Shown piece after piece: positions 33,707 through 42,624 of a stretch of 64,000 nucleotides of DNA (position 1 is its first letter; the number at the start of each line of letters is the position of its first letter). The DNA lies in assembly GCF_020179835.1 (NCBI RefSeq), contig NZ_JAIUDA010000015.1, positions 1-64,000 of the forward strand. Reading direction: 5' to 3'. Below the pieces are notes generated by a model. That model did no database searches. It was given only the letters and a program-made list of their open reading frames with translations, and was not told where the DNA came from. The stretch comes from Pantoea sp. alder81. Lineage in GTDB: Bacteria; Pseudomonadota; Gammaproteobacteria; Enterobacterales; Enterobacteriaceae. A program made the translations under genes and the position numbers.

Positions 33707-34759
33707 ATGAAGACGATTAAAGGTCCTGGCGTTTTTCTTGCGCAGTTTGCGGGAGACAGTGCGCCTTTTAACACGCTGGCAGGCATGGCGGGCTGGGCGG
33801 CAGAAAAAGGATTTAAAGGCGTGGAGATCCCGAGTTGGGACACGCGATTAATTGACCTGCGTAAAGCGGCGGAAAGCCAGACCTACGTAGATGAAATTCT
33901 CGGTGTGCTGAGTGAGCATGATCTGACGCTTACCGATCTTGCCAGCCACTTACAGGGCCAGCTAGTGGCACTGCATCCGGCATTCGATTTACCCGCCGAT
34001 AGCTTTGCCCCCGAGGAAGTACGCAATCATCCTGAGCGCCGTCAGGTATGGGCGACAGAGCAGTTGTATCTGGCAGCCAAAGCCTCTCGCCGTTTTGGCC
34101 TGACAAAACACGTGACGTTTTCCGGCACCCTGTTGTGGCCCTACCTCTATCCCTATCCGCAGTGGCCAGAAGGGCTGATTGATGAAGGATTCAACGAGCT
34201 GGCGCGACGCTGGACGCCGATCCTGAATGCTTATGACGAGCAGGGCATCGATCTTTGCTATGAGATCCACCCGACGGAAGATTTGCACGATGGGCTGACC
34301 TTTGAACGCTTCCTGGAAAAAACCGGCAACCACTCACGGTGCCACATCATGTATGACCCCAGCCATCTGGTGCTGCAGGGGATCGATTATCTCACCTACA
34401 TCGATCACTACCATGAGCGCATCAAAGCCTTCCACGTTAAAGACGCCGAGTTTCGCCCTAACGGTAAAACCGGAGCCTACGGCGGCTATCAGCCGTGGAC
34501 CAGCCGCGCCGGACGTTTCCGTTCCCCTGGCGACGGGCAAACCGACTTCGGCGCCATTTTCTCGAAACTCACCGGTTACGATTTTGATGGCTGGGCGGTG
34601 CTTGAATGGGAATGCTGCTTCAAAAACGCGGAAGACGGCGCGCGCGAAGGGGCGCAGTTCATTGACGAGCATATTATCCGCGTCACCGGCAAATCGTTTG
34701 ATGACTTCTGTAAGTCGTATGCCGACCCGTCACTGAACAAAAAAATTCTGGGAATTTAA
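33707..34759 (+). CDS. Sugar phosphate isomerase/epimerase family TIM-barrel protein
   Basis: This is a 350-residue AP-endonuclease-2 (xylose-isomerase-like) TIM-barrel protein. Metal ligands are expected in LCYEIHPTEDLHDG (Glu, His), IMYDPSHLVLQG (Asp, His), FHVKDAEF (His, Asp) and VLEWECC (Glu). Members are inosose isomerases (IolI, IolH-like) or act on 3-keto-glycosides with a partner Gfo/Idh/MocA enzyme. It is coupled to such a partner ten bases downstream. ATG 33707 with CGGGAGTGG upstream is the start; an earlier in-frame start lies inside the terminator. It could epimerise a keto-inositol or open a keto-sugar. Confidence 0.87.
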   Translation: MKTIKGPGVFLAQFAGDSAPFNTLAGMAGWAAEKGFKGVEIPSWDTRLIDLRKAAESQTYVDEILGVLSEHDLTLTDLASHLQGQLVALHPAFDLPADSFAPEEVRNHPERRQVWATEQLYLAAKASRRFGLTKHVTFSGTLLWPYLYPYPQWPEGLIDEGFNELARRWTPILNAYDEQGIDLCYEIHPTEDLHDGLTFERFLEKTGNHSRCHIMYDPSHLVLQGIDYLTYIDHYHERIKAFHVKDAEFRPNGKTGAYGGYQPWTSRAGRFRSPGDGQTDFGAIFSKLTGYDFDGWAVLEWECCFKNAEDGAREGAQFIDEHIIRVTGKSFDDFCKSYADPSLNKKILGI

Positions 34760-34769
34760 GGAGAAAGTT

Positions 34770-35942
34770 ATGAGTAAGTCATCTCTGCAGGGGCGCCGCA
34801 TCCGTCTGGGAATGATTGGTGGCGGTGAGGGCGCGTACATCGGTGGCATCCACCGTTTTGCTTCACGCCTGGATAATGAATACGAACTGGTCGCCGGTGC
34901 ATTTGATGTGAATGCAGAACGTGGGCACGCTTTCGCCGCGCAAAATCATATTGCCGCCGATCGCTCTTATAACGACTACACGGCAATGGTTGCCGCTGAA
35001 AGTGCGCGGGAAGATGGCGTGGATGTGGTGGCCATTTGCACCCCGAACTTCACTCATTTCCCGATTGCACGCGCTTTTCTTGAGGCGGGCATTGATGTTA
35101 TCTGCGAAAAGCCACTGACTTCCACGCTGGATGATGCAGAAGCCCTGGCAGAAGTCGTGAAATCCACTGGTGGTTTTCTTGGCGTCACCTATACCTATTC
35201 CGGTTATCCCCTGATCATGGAAGCGCGTCATCGCGTGGCTGAGGGTTTGATTGGCAAGGTGCGTACCGTACAGGTGGAATATCCGCTGGAGTGGATGGCA
35301 ACCGGTGTGGAGCTGAAGAACAATCAGCAGGCAGCCTGGCGCGTCGATCCGAAGAAAAATGGTCGTGGCGGTTCTATCGGCGATATTGGTACACATGCCT
35401 ATCATCTGGCGGGCTACGTGACCGGCTTGAAAGCAGAAAGCGTGATGGCCGATCTGGCCACCTTCGTTGAAGGCAGGGCGCTGGATGACAATGCACACGT
35501 CATGATTCGCTATGAAGGCGGCGCGCGCGGACTACTCTGGTCATCGCAAGTCGCCATTGGCTGTTCGAACGCACTGCGTCTGCGGGTATTTGGCGAAACG
35601 GGCAGCCTGATGTGGTCACAGGAACAGCCCAATGAGCTGATTTTTACCGCGCTGGAAGGCTATACTCAGATCATTAAACGCGGTCGGGATGACCTGTCTG
35701 AACTGACGAAAGCACGCACTCGCACCCCGCCGGGACACCCTGAAGGTTACATCGAAGCTTTCACTAACCTGTACAGCGGTTTTGCTTCAGCACTGCGCGC
35801 GCGTGACCAGCAGCGTGAGATTCACGGCATCGGTGCGGTCGTGCCGCAGATTTATGACGGACTGAAAGGCGTGGCGTTTGTTGAAGCCGTGGTCGACAGC
35901 CATGAACAGGGCACTGTCTGGAAGACACCGAAATACAACTGA
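34770..35942 (+). CDS. Gfo/Idh/MocA family oxidoreductase paired with TIM-barrel isomerase
   Basis: This is a 390-residue NAD(P)-dependent oxidoreductase. The Rossmann motif is the variant MIGGGEGAYIGGIHR, typical of the long subgroup; ICEKPLTSTLDDAEAL holds the catalytic lysine, and GGSIGDIGTHAYHLAGYVTGL the conserved Asp/His. This subgroup is often encoded next to an isomerase/epimerase, as here, and some pairs oxidise the C3 hydroxyl of glycosides or inositols. It starts ten bases after the isomerase stop with AAGGAGA. A strong terminator follows. The third such oxidoreductase in the island suggests several stereoisomers or derivatives are processed. Confidence 0.88.
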   Translation: MSKSSLQGRRIRLGMIGGGEGAYIGGIHRFASRLDNEYELVAGAFDVNAERGHAFAAQNHIAADRSYNDYTAMVAAESAREDGVDVVAICTPNFTHFPIARAFLEAGIDVICEKPLTSTLDDAEALAEVVKSTGGFLGVTYTYSGYPLIMEARHRVAEGLIGKVRTVQVEYPLEWMATGVELKNNQQAAWRVDPKKNGRGGSIGDIGTHAYHLAGYVTGLKAESVMADLATFVEGRALDDNAHVMIRYEGGARGLLWSSQVAIGCSNALRLRVFGETGSLMWSQEQPNELIFTALEGYTQIIKRGRDDLSELTKARTRTPPGHPEGYIEAFTNLYSGFASALRARDQQREIHGIGAVVPQIYDGLKGVAFVEAVVDSHEQGTVWKTPKYN

Positions 35943-35964
35943 TTGCGATGATTGATCAATAAAA

Positions 35965-35996
35965 AAGCCGGGCAGCTTAATCAGCATGCCCGGCTT
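35965..35996. terminator. Bidirectional terminator between the inositol island and the PQQ dehydrogenase
   Basis: The 10-bp arms AAGCCGGGCA (35965-35974) and TGCCCGGCTT (35987-35996) flank a 12-base loop. The left side carries A6 and the right side AGTTTT, so it can terminate transcription of both convergent units. Confidence 0.9.
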
Positions 35997-36023
35997 AGTT
36001 TTATCCGCGATTCGTTATAAAGA

Positions 36024-38444
36024 TCAAGGAAGCGCGTAGGCGATAACGTAATCGCCACGGTTGTCATTTGTGCCGGTGCGAGTTGCACCACCTGCCACTA
36101 CAACCATGTATTGCTTACCGTCTTTACCCATGTAAGTCATTGGAGCGCCCTGACCGCCAACCGGCAGTTGACCACGCCACAACTCTTTACCGGTGTTGTT
36201 ATCGAAAGCACGCACAAAGTAATCCAGTGAACCGTGGAAGAAGGTCAAGCCACCTTTGGTCACCAATGGACCACCCATGGTTGGCATACCCAGAGGGATT
36301 GACAAGCCTGGGGCAACACCATGAATCGGTGCATCTTTAATGGTGCCAACCGGTACCTGCCAACGGGTTTTACCGGTGGTCAGATCGATTGCCGTCATAG
36401 AACCAAATGGTGGTTTAAAGCACGGTACGCCCAGTGGTGACATAAACATCCCGCGTTCAACACCCCATGGGGTTCCTAACTGTTCAGAGTATTCACCTTC
36501 AGTCGTGGCTTTCAGGCCGCGGCGATCGGCTTCTTCACGCTTAATGAACTGTCCCCACTGCGCCATACGAATATCGTTGACGATCAAGGTGCCAGTCGAC
36601 ATATCTAATGCGCCACCACCCCAGTTAAAGCCACCGTAATAGCCTGGGTAAATCAGCGTACGTTGTTTATCAGTAATTGGAGTGAACGGCCCTTCGCTAC
36701 GCATTTGCTTGAACTGAATACGGCAGTAGAGCTGATCAAAGATTGATGCGCCCCACATATCGCTCTCTTTAAGCGGCGTGGTACCGACAGAAATCGCAGA
36801 GAACGGTTGGGTATCGGCTACCTGCATACCCGGCATAACATCGGTTGGAACTTTACGATTTTCAACCGGGATAACTGGCTGACCCGTACGGCGATCCAGC
36901 ACGAAGATTTCACCGCGCTTGGTCAACTGAATGAGTACGGGTGTCTTCTGACCATCTTTGCCTGGCAGGTCAAACAAGATTGGTTGGGAGGAAACGTCGT
37001 AGTCATACTGGTCTATGTTGGCGGTGCGGAAGTGCCAACGCTCCTTGCCGGTTTTCAGATCGACGGCCACGACGGCATCGTTATACTCATTAGAGTACGG
37101 ATGGCGGTTGCCGGTCCAGAAGTCAGGCGTCTGGTTGCCCGTCGGGAAATAAGCCAGGCCCAGTTTTGGATCGTAAGCGGCCGTGCCCCAGAAGTTAGGC
37201 GTTTCAAGTGGGTAGGTCTCGCCGGCTGGCAGCGGGCTGCTGTCGCTGGCACCGCGTTTCGCATCCCAGGCCCAAAGAATTTTGCCACTGACCACATCAT
37301 ATCCACGTACCACGCCGCCAGGCTCGCCAATGGTGAGGTTATCGTTCAGACGGCCTCCCACCATGATCACGCCATCGGCCACCAGTGGCGCGGAGGTCAC
37401 GTTATAGCTGCCCTGCTGGCCGCCTTTGGCGTCAGCTGGCATGTTCAGCGTCAGATCGACGTAACCGCCGTTGCCAAAGTCTTCACAGAGTTTTCCGGTT
37501 TCGGCATCCAGCGCCACGATGCGGGCGTCAATGGTGGTTTCAATGATACGTTTGCGACAGGTCGCAGCTGAGGAAGCAGGCGTCGCGGCAATTCCGCCAG
37601 GGGTCTGGTTATTAGCCGGCAACTGGTCGAGATCGGCATAGCCCACCCCACGGCATCGCTTCCAGCCCTTGTCGCTTTCAAAGACTTTAGCCTGTGGATC
37701 AAAGCGCCATTTCTCTTTGCCCGTTGTGGCGTCAATCGCAATCACCTTGCTAAGCGGTGTACACATAAACATCGTGTCACCCACTTTCAATGGTGTGGTT
37801 TGATATTCAGCACCATCAATCGCAAGGTCTCCGGTGCGATAGGTCCAGGCTACTTTTAGATCCTTGACGTTGGTGGTATTGATTTGCTTGAACTGTGCGA
37901 AGCGCTGTCCCAGGGTATTGCGGCCCCACGCGGTCCAGTCATCACCGCTATTGTCTTCTGCTGCCTGGTCGATAACTTTTGCCGGGCCAGCGCTGGCATC
38001 CGCTTCCACTTCCGGATGTACGCGGAACATGCTAGCGAAGATAGCAACGAGTGAAACAACGGCGACCAGTGAAACGATGACCGATGCCATTTTAGGCAGA
38101 GCAGGGCGGCCAGCTTCATTGGTGAGAACGGGCGAACATAGTGCAGCCAGTATGAATACAACAAGGAACGCAACGGTGCGCGGAACCAGTTGCCAGAAAT
38201 CGGTACCGACCTCTGCAAATGCCCAAATGAGGCTGCAGACCAGCAATGCTAAGGACAGATAGAATGTCCATGCTTTAGCGCGGAAAAATCCAACGCCACA
38301 TACGGCCATGGCCAGTCCCGCGGGTAAATAAAACCAGGAACCCCCAAGGCTGATTAAATAAGCGCCACCACCGGCTAAAGCCAGCCCGAGGATCAGTAAA
38401 AATATCCCCACTATTTTTGTGAAAATTGACGTACTACTTTTCAT
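36024..38444 (-). CDS. Membrane-bound PQQ-dependent dehydrogenase, glucose/quinate/shikimate family
   Basis: This is an 806-residue quinoprotein. Five membrane segments lie within residues 10-140, followed by a periplasmic eight-bladed propeller holding PQQ; it passes electrons to ubiquinone. Length and architecture match E. coli Gcd (796). Asp481 and Lys509 align with E. coli Asp466 and Lys493 (TKRGEIFVLDRR). The E. coli HHDLWDMD motif reads NIDQYDYD here (476-483), keeping all three Asp but replacing the His pair and Trp. This makes glucose uncertain as substrate; a polyol such as inositol is possible given the neighbouring island. It is transcribed alone toward the shared terminator. Confidence 0.88.
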   Translation of the reverse strand: MKSSTSIFTKIVGIFLLILGLALAGGGAYLISLGGSWFYLPAGLAMAVCGVGFFRAKAWTFYLSLALLVCSLIWAFAEVGTDFWQLVPRTVAFLVVFILAALCSPVLTNEAGRPALPKMASVIVSLVAVVSLVAIFASMFRVHPEVEADASAGPAKVIDQAAEDNSGDDWTAWGRNTLGQRFAQFKQINTTNVKDLKVAWTYRTGDLAIDGAEYQTTPLKVGDTMFMCTPLSKVIAIDATTGKEKWRFDPQAKVFESDKGWKRCRGVGYADLDQLPANNQTPGGIAATPASSAATCRKRIIETTIDARIVALDAETGKLCEDFGNGGYVDLTLNMPADAKGGQQGSYNVTSAPLVADGVIMVGGRLNDNLTIGEPGGVVRGYDVVSGKILWAWDAKRGASDSSPLPAGETYPLETPNFWGTAAYDPKLGLAYFPTGNQTPDFWTGNRHPYSNEYNDAVVAVDLKTGKERWHFRTANIDQYDYDVSSQPILFDLPGKDGQKTPVLIQLTKRGEIFVLDRRTGQPVIPVENRKVPTDVMPGMQVADTQPFSAISVGTTPLKESDMWGASIFDQLYCRIQFKQMRSEGPFTPITDKQRTLIYPGYYGGFNWGGGALDMSTGTLIVNDIRMAQWGQFIKREEADRRGLKATTEGEYSEQLGTPWGVERGMFMSPLGVPCFKPPFGSMTAIDLTTGKTRWQVPVGTIKDAPIHGVAPGLSIPLGMPTMGGPLVTKGGLTFFHGSLDYFVRAFDNNTGKELWRGQLPVGGQGAPMTYMGKDGKQYMVVVAGGATRTGTNDNRGDYVIAYALP

Positions 38445-38815
38445 TTTCAGTTAACCCTTGCGTTAAAAAATCCAGCTTTTATAGAAGAGAGTATTTAAAG
38501 CGGTTATTGCTCTTGTTGCTTCCTGTCTAAAGTTTTTGAATAAATAAGGCCCATAGGGGCTCGCTCCTTTAAAATGAATTAAGGAGTTAAGGTTTTTGAA
38601 TAAAGTGGCCATTGGACTATAAAATACACGCGTAAAAATCAGGGCTAATAAATAGCCTTCACCTGATTCAATGGTTTGTATCGACAATCCAGGTGCACGA
38701 AATATTAATTTTTAGTGACCAATTGTCAATTTTTTGCGGTTTCGGTTACGCGGCGAAACATTATCATGTACATTTAAATAACAAAAGAACTTAAAGACCT
38801 CAAAAAGACCTCAAA
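38445..38815. other. Divergent gap between PQQ dehydrogenase and LacI genes
   Basis: No convincing gene. A 74-codon minus-strand ORF (38463-38687) has no ribosome binding site or recognisable features. The right end carries a tandem direct repeat, AAAGACCTCAAAA at 38793-38805 and 38804-38816, reaching the LacI start codon. Promoters for both flanking genes must lie here. Confidence 0.5.
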
Positions 38816-39823
38816 ATGAAGTTTACCATCAAACAAATTGCAGCTCAGGCTGGCGTGAGCAAGGCGACGGTTGACCGGGCGCTTCATGGTCGAGGAGCCG
38901 TACATGCCCGTACTGAAACCCGGATAAAACAAGCGATTAGGGATTTAGAGTTGCAAGAACGAACCAGTCTTGCTTCTGGCAGAACCATTCCCATTGACGT
39001 CATTCTCCATACCCCGGAAAGATTCAGTAAATTGGTCTGTGATGCACTTATCGATGAAATGAGTCATTTTGTCTCGTTTCAGCTCCGTTTGCGGTTTCAT
39101 TGTGTTGAAACTATTAACACGGAAGAAATGAGAAAGCTTATGTTGAAATGTGCCAATGACAGTTACGGCATCATTTTAAAAGCGGAAAATAATCCACTGA
39201 TCAGTAAAACCATCGAAGAATTACAGCGGCACCGTGTGCCGGTTGTGACGATTGTGACAGACGTAGCGGATAGCAAGCGCCTTCGTTATGTTGGTATGGA
39301 TAATGTCGTCGCAGGGAAGACGGCCGCTTATTTAATGTCACAGTGGATAAAAGAGGCTGAACTGGATGTCGCGGTGGTATTAAGTAGCCAGCATTTCCTG
39401 GGTGAGGCCGAACGAGTTAAGGGATTTTGCCAGGGTTTAAAAATAATGGCACCTTCACTGAATCCTGTCTGGGTGAGTGAAGGCTATGGTGTCGATGGAA
39501 TGACCTTCGATGTCATGATGAATACCTTAAATCATTACCCAAATTTAAAAGCGGTTTATTGCGTGGGCGGTGGCAATGCAGCCATTCTTCGGGCGTTCAA
39601 ACAGGCCGGGCGAGATATCGTCAGTTATATTGGCCATGACGTCGATGAAGAAAACCGCTTCCTGCTGACCGATCATAAATTGAATGCGGTGATTCAACAT
39701 GATCTGCGAAGCGATGCGCGAACGGTATTCCAGACGCTGTTGACGTTCCACGGTTTCCTGCCCGTCATCGAGCCGACCGATCTCTTTTCCAAGGTGAACG
39801 TGGTGACGCCTTATAACGTGTAG
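38816..39823 (+). CDS. LacI family transcriptional regulator
   Basis: This is a 335-residue LacI-type regulator. The HTH is at residues 4-25 (IKQIAAQAGVSKATVDRALHG), with the TVDR variant common in regulators of inositol or rare-sugar genes, and is followed by a periplasmic-binding-like sensor domain (from about 60). It ends with a pattern close to ribose/inositol binding proteins (GHDVDEENRFLL). It is divergent from the PQQ dehydrogenase gene and probably controls it. No Shine-Dalgarno sequence precedes ATG 38816; instead the start abuts a direct repeat, so translation may be weak or the start may differ. Confidence 0.9.
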   Translation: MKFTIKQIAAQAGVSKATVDRALHGRGAVHARTETRIKQAIRDLELQERTSLASGRTIPIDVILHTPERFSKLVCDALIDEMSHFVSFQLRLRFHCVETINTEEMRKLMLKCANDSYGIILKAENNPLISKTIEELQRHRVPVVTIVTDVADSKRLRYVGMDNVVAGKTAAYLMSQWIKEAELDVAVVLSSQHFLGEAERVKGFCQGLKIMAPSLNPVWVSEGYGVDGMTFDVMMNTLNHYPNLKAVYCVGGGNAAILRAFKQAGRDIVSYIGHDVDEENRFLLTDHKLNAVIQHDLRSDARTVFQTLLTFHGFLPVIEPTDLFSKVNVVTPYNV

Positions 39824-40235
39824 TGTAAATCGCTGAATTAGAGTTTGCTGAATGTGAAATCAAGAAAATTCCGGCCATACTGGGAATGTGAGAAAGGAAT
39901 CCATTTCAATTCTAATATCTAACCCTCTTTAATTGTTTCCCTCGATAACAATCACTTCAGGTTATAAACATTTAGTGTGTTTAACGTTTATTTTGCTCAA
40001 TTGAAGTAAACGCTTGCTCAGCGAATTGTAATAATTATAATTCTCATTCGCCTTCCTGGGTGGATTGGGATCCTGTAGCCGCGCACGTTGCAAACGTGAA
40101 AATCTCTCCCTTCAAAAGTTAGGCAAAAAAATATGTTTTACAGGGAATTCTGTCTCTCATTCTGACGGAGGTGGGCGTTTGCGCATCTGAACCCCCACCA
40201 GTCATCTCATTAATAACAAATTTCAAAGGATGATA
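39824..40235. other. Promoter and leader region of the FhuE-like receptor
   Basis: No gene is seen between the LacI gene and the receptor. The stretch carries the Fur box listed separately, roughly 190 bases before the start codon, implying a long 5' leader. A small dyad CACGTT-GCA-AACGTG lies near 40084-40098. Confidence 0.5.
40030..40048 (-). promoter_or_regulatory. Fur box of the FhuE-like receptor
   Basis: Read on the minus strand, AATGAGAATTATAATTATT matches 16 of 19 positions of AATGATAATNATTATCATT (N counted as a match). The site is a dyad and works in either orientation. It places the receptor under iron repression. Confidence 0.75.
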
Positions 40236-42446
40236 ATGTCTCGTTCTTCACGTCAAGCCAGGTTATTAAAGGCGAATAATCATATCGGTGTAGGCCAAAC
40301 GCTGCCGGTAATCTCTTTACTGGCCTTAGTTGTCGCCACCGCTTTACACAGCCCAAAAGTTTCCGCTGCTGAAACCAGCACCCAAGAGCAAACGCTGGAA
40401 GTCACAGCGGCAGCCGGCAGCAGTAATAGCAGCCAGGACACGGATTACAACGTCCCTGTTACGCGCGCAGCCACTAAATTAGCGTTGACCGCGCGTGACA
40501 CGCCGCAGTCTGTTTCGGTCATCACCAAACAGCGCATGCAGGATCAGAAGCTGGAGACGTTAACTGACGTCTTAACCAACACCACCGGCATCAGTCAATT
40601 CAACTCCGGCGCCAACCGCAGCAATTTCTACTCCCGCGGGTTCATGATCGATAACTACCAGATCGATGGCGTGCCAGCACTGGTTGATAGCGCCTGGAAC
40701 CTGGGCGACACCCTGTCGGACACGGCGGTTTATGATCGCGTTGAAGTGGTGCGTGGTGCGACCGGCCTGATGACCGGCGCGGGAAGCCCGGCGGCCTCTG
40801 TGAATATGGTGCATAAGCAGGCAGACAGCAAAACGTTCCAGGGTAATCTTTCAGCCAGCTACGGCAGCTGGGATACCCAACGCTACGTTGCCGATCTTTC
40901 CGGTCCGTTGACCGAGTCTGGCAATGTGCGTGGTCGCGTGGTGGCAGGTTATCAGGATGGCGACAGCTGGCTGGATCACTACCATACGCAGAAGAAATTC
41001 CTGTATGGCACCGTCGCGGCCGATCTCACCGATTCCACGACACTGACACTGGGTTACGATTACCAGGAAACCAACATACAAGGTGCGACCTGGGGCGGCT
41101 TGCCGACGTTCTATCTTGACGGCAGCAAAACCAACTACTCCCGCAGTACCAACCTCGCGCCGGATTGGGCCTATAACAACAGCGATTCCAAAAAGGTGTT
41201 TGCCAGCCTGAAGCAGACGTTTAATAACGGCTGGGAGCTCAATCTGAGCGGCTCGCATACTGAAGCCACCATGGACAGTAAGCTGCTGTATATCGACGGT
41301 TACTTTGATAAATCGACCGGTATCGGCGTCGGCCCTTATGCAGGCTATGACTTGTTAGGCGGCACCGGTTACAACACCGCGAAACGCAAAGAAGATACCG
41401 CAGACGCTTATGTCACCGGTCCGTACGAGCTATTTGGTCGCCAGCATGAGTTAATGGCGGGTGTCACTTATATCCGCCAGCACGATCGCTACGTCAGTGC
41501 CTCCACCAGCTTCACCTCGGCAGACGTGGGTGATTTCAATGACTGGGGTAATTATCCGGAACCGGATTGGGACGATCAGGCGCTGTCGCAGGATAATGTG
41601 ATCCGTCAGAAATCCGCTTACTTAGCCACGCGCATTTCACTGGCCGATCCGCTGCATCTGATCCTTGGCGCCCGTTATACCCAATACAACGCCAACACGC
41701 TGACGCAGAATATGGAGAAGAACAACATCACGCCGTATGCAGGCTTGGTGTATGACATCAACGACACCTATTCCGCTTACGCCAGCTATACCTCGATTTT
41801 CAAACCGCAGACCTATCGTAATGCGCAGGGTGCTTATCTCTCTCCTGTCACCGGTAAAAGCTATGAAACCGGGATCAAGGGCGACTGGATGAACAGCCGC
41901 ATCACCGCGTCGCTGGCGGTGTTCCGTATCGAACAGGATCACCTGGGCGCAACCGATTATGCGCTGGTGCCAGGCAGCACGGATTACGCTTACTACGAGC
42001 AGAACGGCACAGTGAGTAAGGGCGTTGAATTCGAGATCAATGGCGCAGTGACCGATAACCTGCAGATGACCTTCGGGGCAACGCGCTATGTGGCGAAAGA
42101 TGGCGAGGATGCCGCGCTGAATCCAACGCAGCCGCGTACTTCACTGAAGCTGTTCACCAGCTATCGCCTGCCGATGCTGCAGGATCTGACCGTGGGTGGC
42201 GGCGTGAACTGGCAGACGCACACCTGGGATAACGTAGCGGGACCAGGCGGAACGTCAACGCTGTATGCAGAGCAGGGCAGTTATGCGCTGGTGGATTTGT
42301 TCGGTCGCTATCAGGTCACCAAACAGCTCTCCGTGCAGGCCAACCTGAACAATCTGTTCGACAAGAAGTATAACATCGATGTCGGCAGAAACACGGTGTA
42401 CGGCGAACCGCGTAACGTTTCCATCTCGGCAAACTACCGATTCTGA
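40236..42446 (+). CDS. fhuE: TonB-dependent ferric hydroxamate siderophore receptor (FhuE-like)
   Basis: This is a 736-residue outer-membrane receptor, closely patterned on E. coli FhuE (coprogen, rhodotorulic acid). A long signal peptide (cleavage near VSAAE at about residue 47) precedes the plug, with TARDTPQSVSVITKQRMQDQ, FYSRGFMIDNYQIDGVPALVDSAWNLGDTLSD-type loop and VEVVRGATGLMTGAGSPAASVNMV. The barrel includes TWGGLPTFY, LADPLHLILGARYT, TPYAGLVYDIND and VNWQTHTW, ending in YRF. ATG 40236 fits AAAGGA; an ATG two codons earlier is too close to it. A Fur box upstream indicates iron repression. No siderophore biosynthesis genes are near, suggesting use of foreign siderophores. Confidence 0.9.
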   Translation: MSRSSRQARLLKANNHIGVGQTLPVISLLALVVATALHSPKVSAAETSTQEQTLEVTAAAGSSNSSQDTDYNVPVTRAATKLALTARDTPQSVSVITKQRMQDQKLETLTDVLTNTTGISQFNSGANRSNFYSRGFMIDNYQIDGVPALVDSAWNLGDTLSDTAVYDRVEVVRGATGLMTGAGSPAASVNMVHKQADSKTFQGNLSASYGSWDTQRYVADLSGPLTESGNVRGRVVAGYQDGDSWLDHYHTQKKFLYGTVAADLTDSTTLTLGYDYQETNIQGATWGGLPTFYLDGSKTNYSRSTNLAPDWAYNNSDSKKVFASLKQTFNNGWELNLSGSHTEATMDSKLLYIDGYFDKSTGIGVGPYAGYDLLGGTGYNTAKRKEDTADAYVTGPYELFGRQHELMAGVTYIRQHDRYVSASTSFTSADVGDFNDWGNYPEPDWDDQALSQDNVIRQKSAYLATRISLADPLHLILGARYTQYNANTLTQNMEKNNITPYAGLVYDINDTYSAYASYTSIFKPQTYRNAQGAYLSPVTGKSYETGIKGDWMNSRITASLAVFRIEQDHLGATDYALVPGSTDYAYYEQNGTVSKGVEFEINGAVTDNLQMTFGATRYVAKDGEDAALNPTQPRTSLKLFTSYRLPMLQDLTVGGGVNWQTHTWDNVAGPGGTSTLYAEQGSYALVDLFGRYQVTKQLSVQANLNNLFDKKYNIDVGRNTVYGEPRNVSISANYRF

Positions 42447-42492
42447 TTCGGCTAAATTCTCCACGGAGAAAGGCCCTGTCATAATCTGATGT

Positions 42493-42527
42493 CTGGAACC
42501 TTCGTGCCTGGTGTGCGGTGGTTCCAG
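42493..42527 (+). terminator. Possible hairpin after the FhuE-like gene
   Basis: CTGGAACC (42493-42500) and GGTTCCAG (42520-42527) form a perfect 8-bp stem 46 bases after the receptor stop. No T-run follows, so termination or 3'-end protection is only a suggestion. Confidence 0.4.
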
Positions 42528-42624
42528 CGCCATACCCTTCAAGCAAAGTTAACTCTGCAACACCTCAATGAATAATCACAAGTCTCTATACTTAACGTCA
42601 TTCGTTAAATTGAGGGCGTAAGTT

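Noticed and set aside
36807..37571. 254-codon plus-strand ORF inside the PQQ dehydrogenase gene
   Set aside because: It is antisense to a full-length conserved protein and has no features of its own.
36024..38444. Straight naming of this gene as gcd (glucose dehydrogenase)
   Set aside because: The active-site block departs from the E. coli sequence, so only the family is assigned.
38463..38687. 74-codon minus-strand ORF upstream of the PQQ dehydrogenase
   Set aside because: No ribosome binding site, no domain, and it occupies the divergent promoter region.
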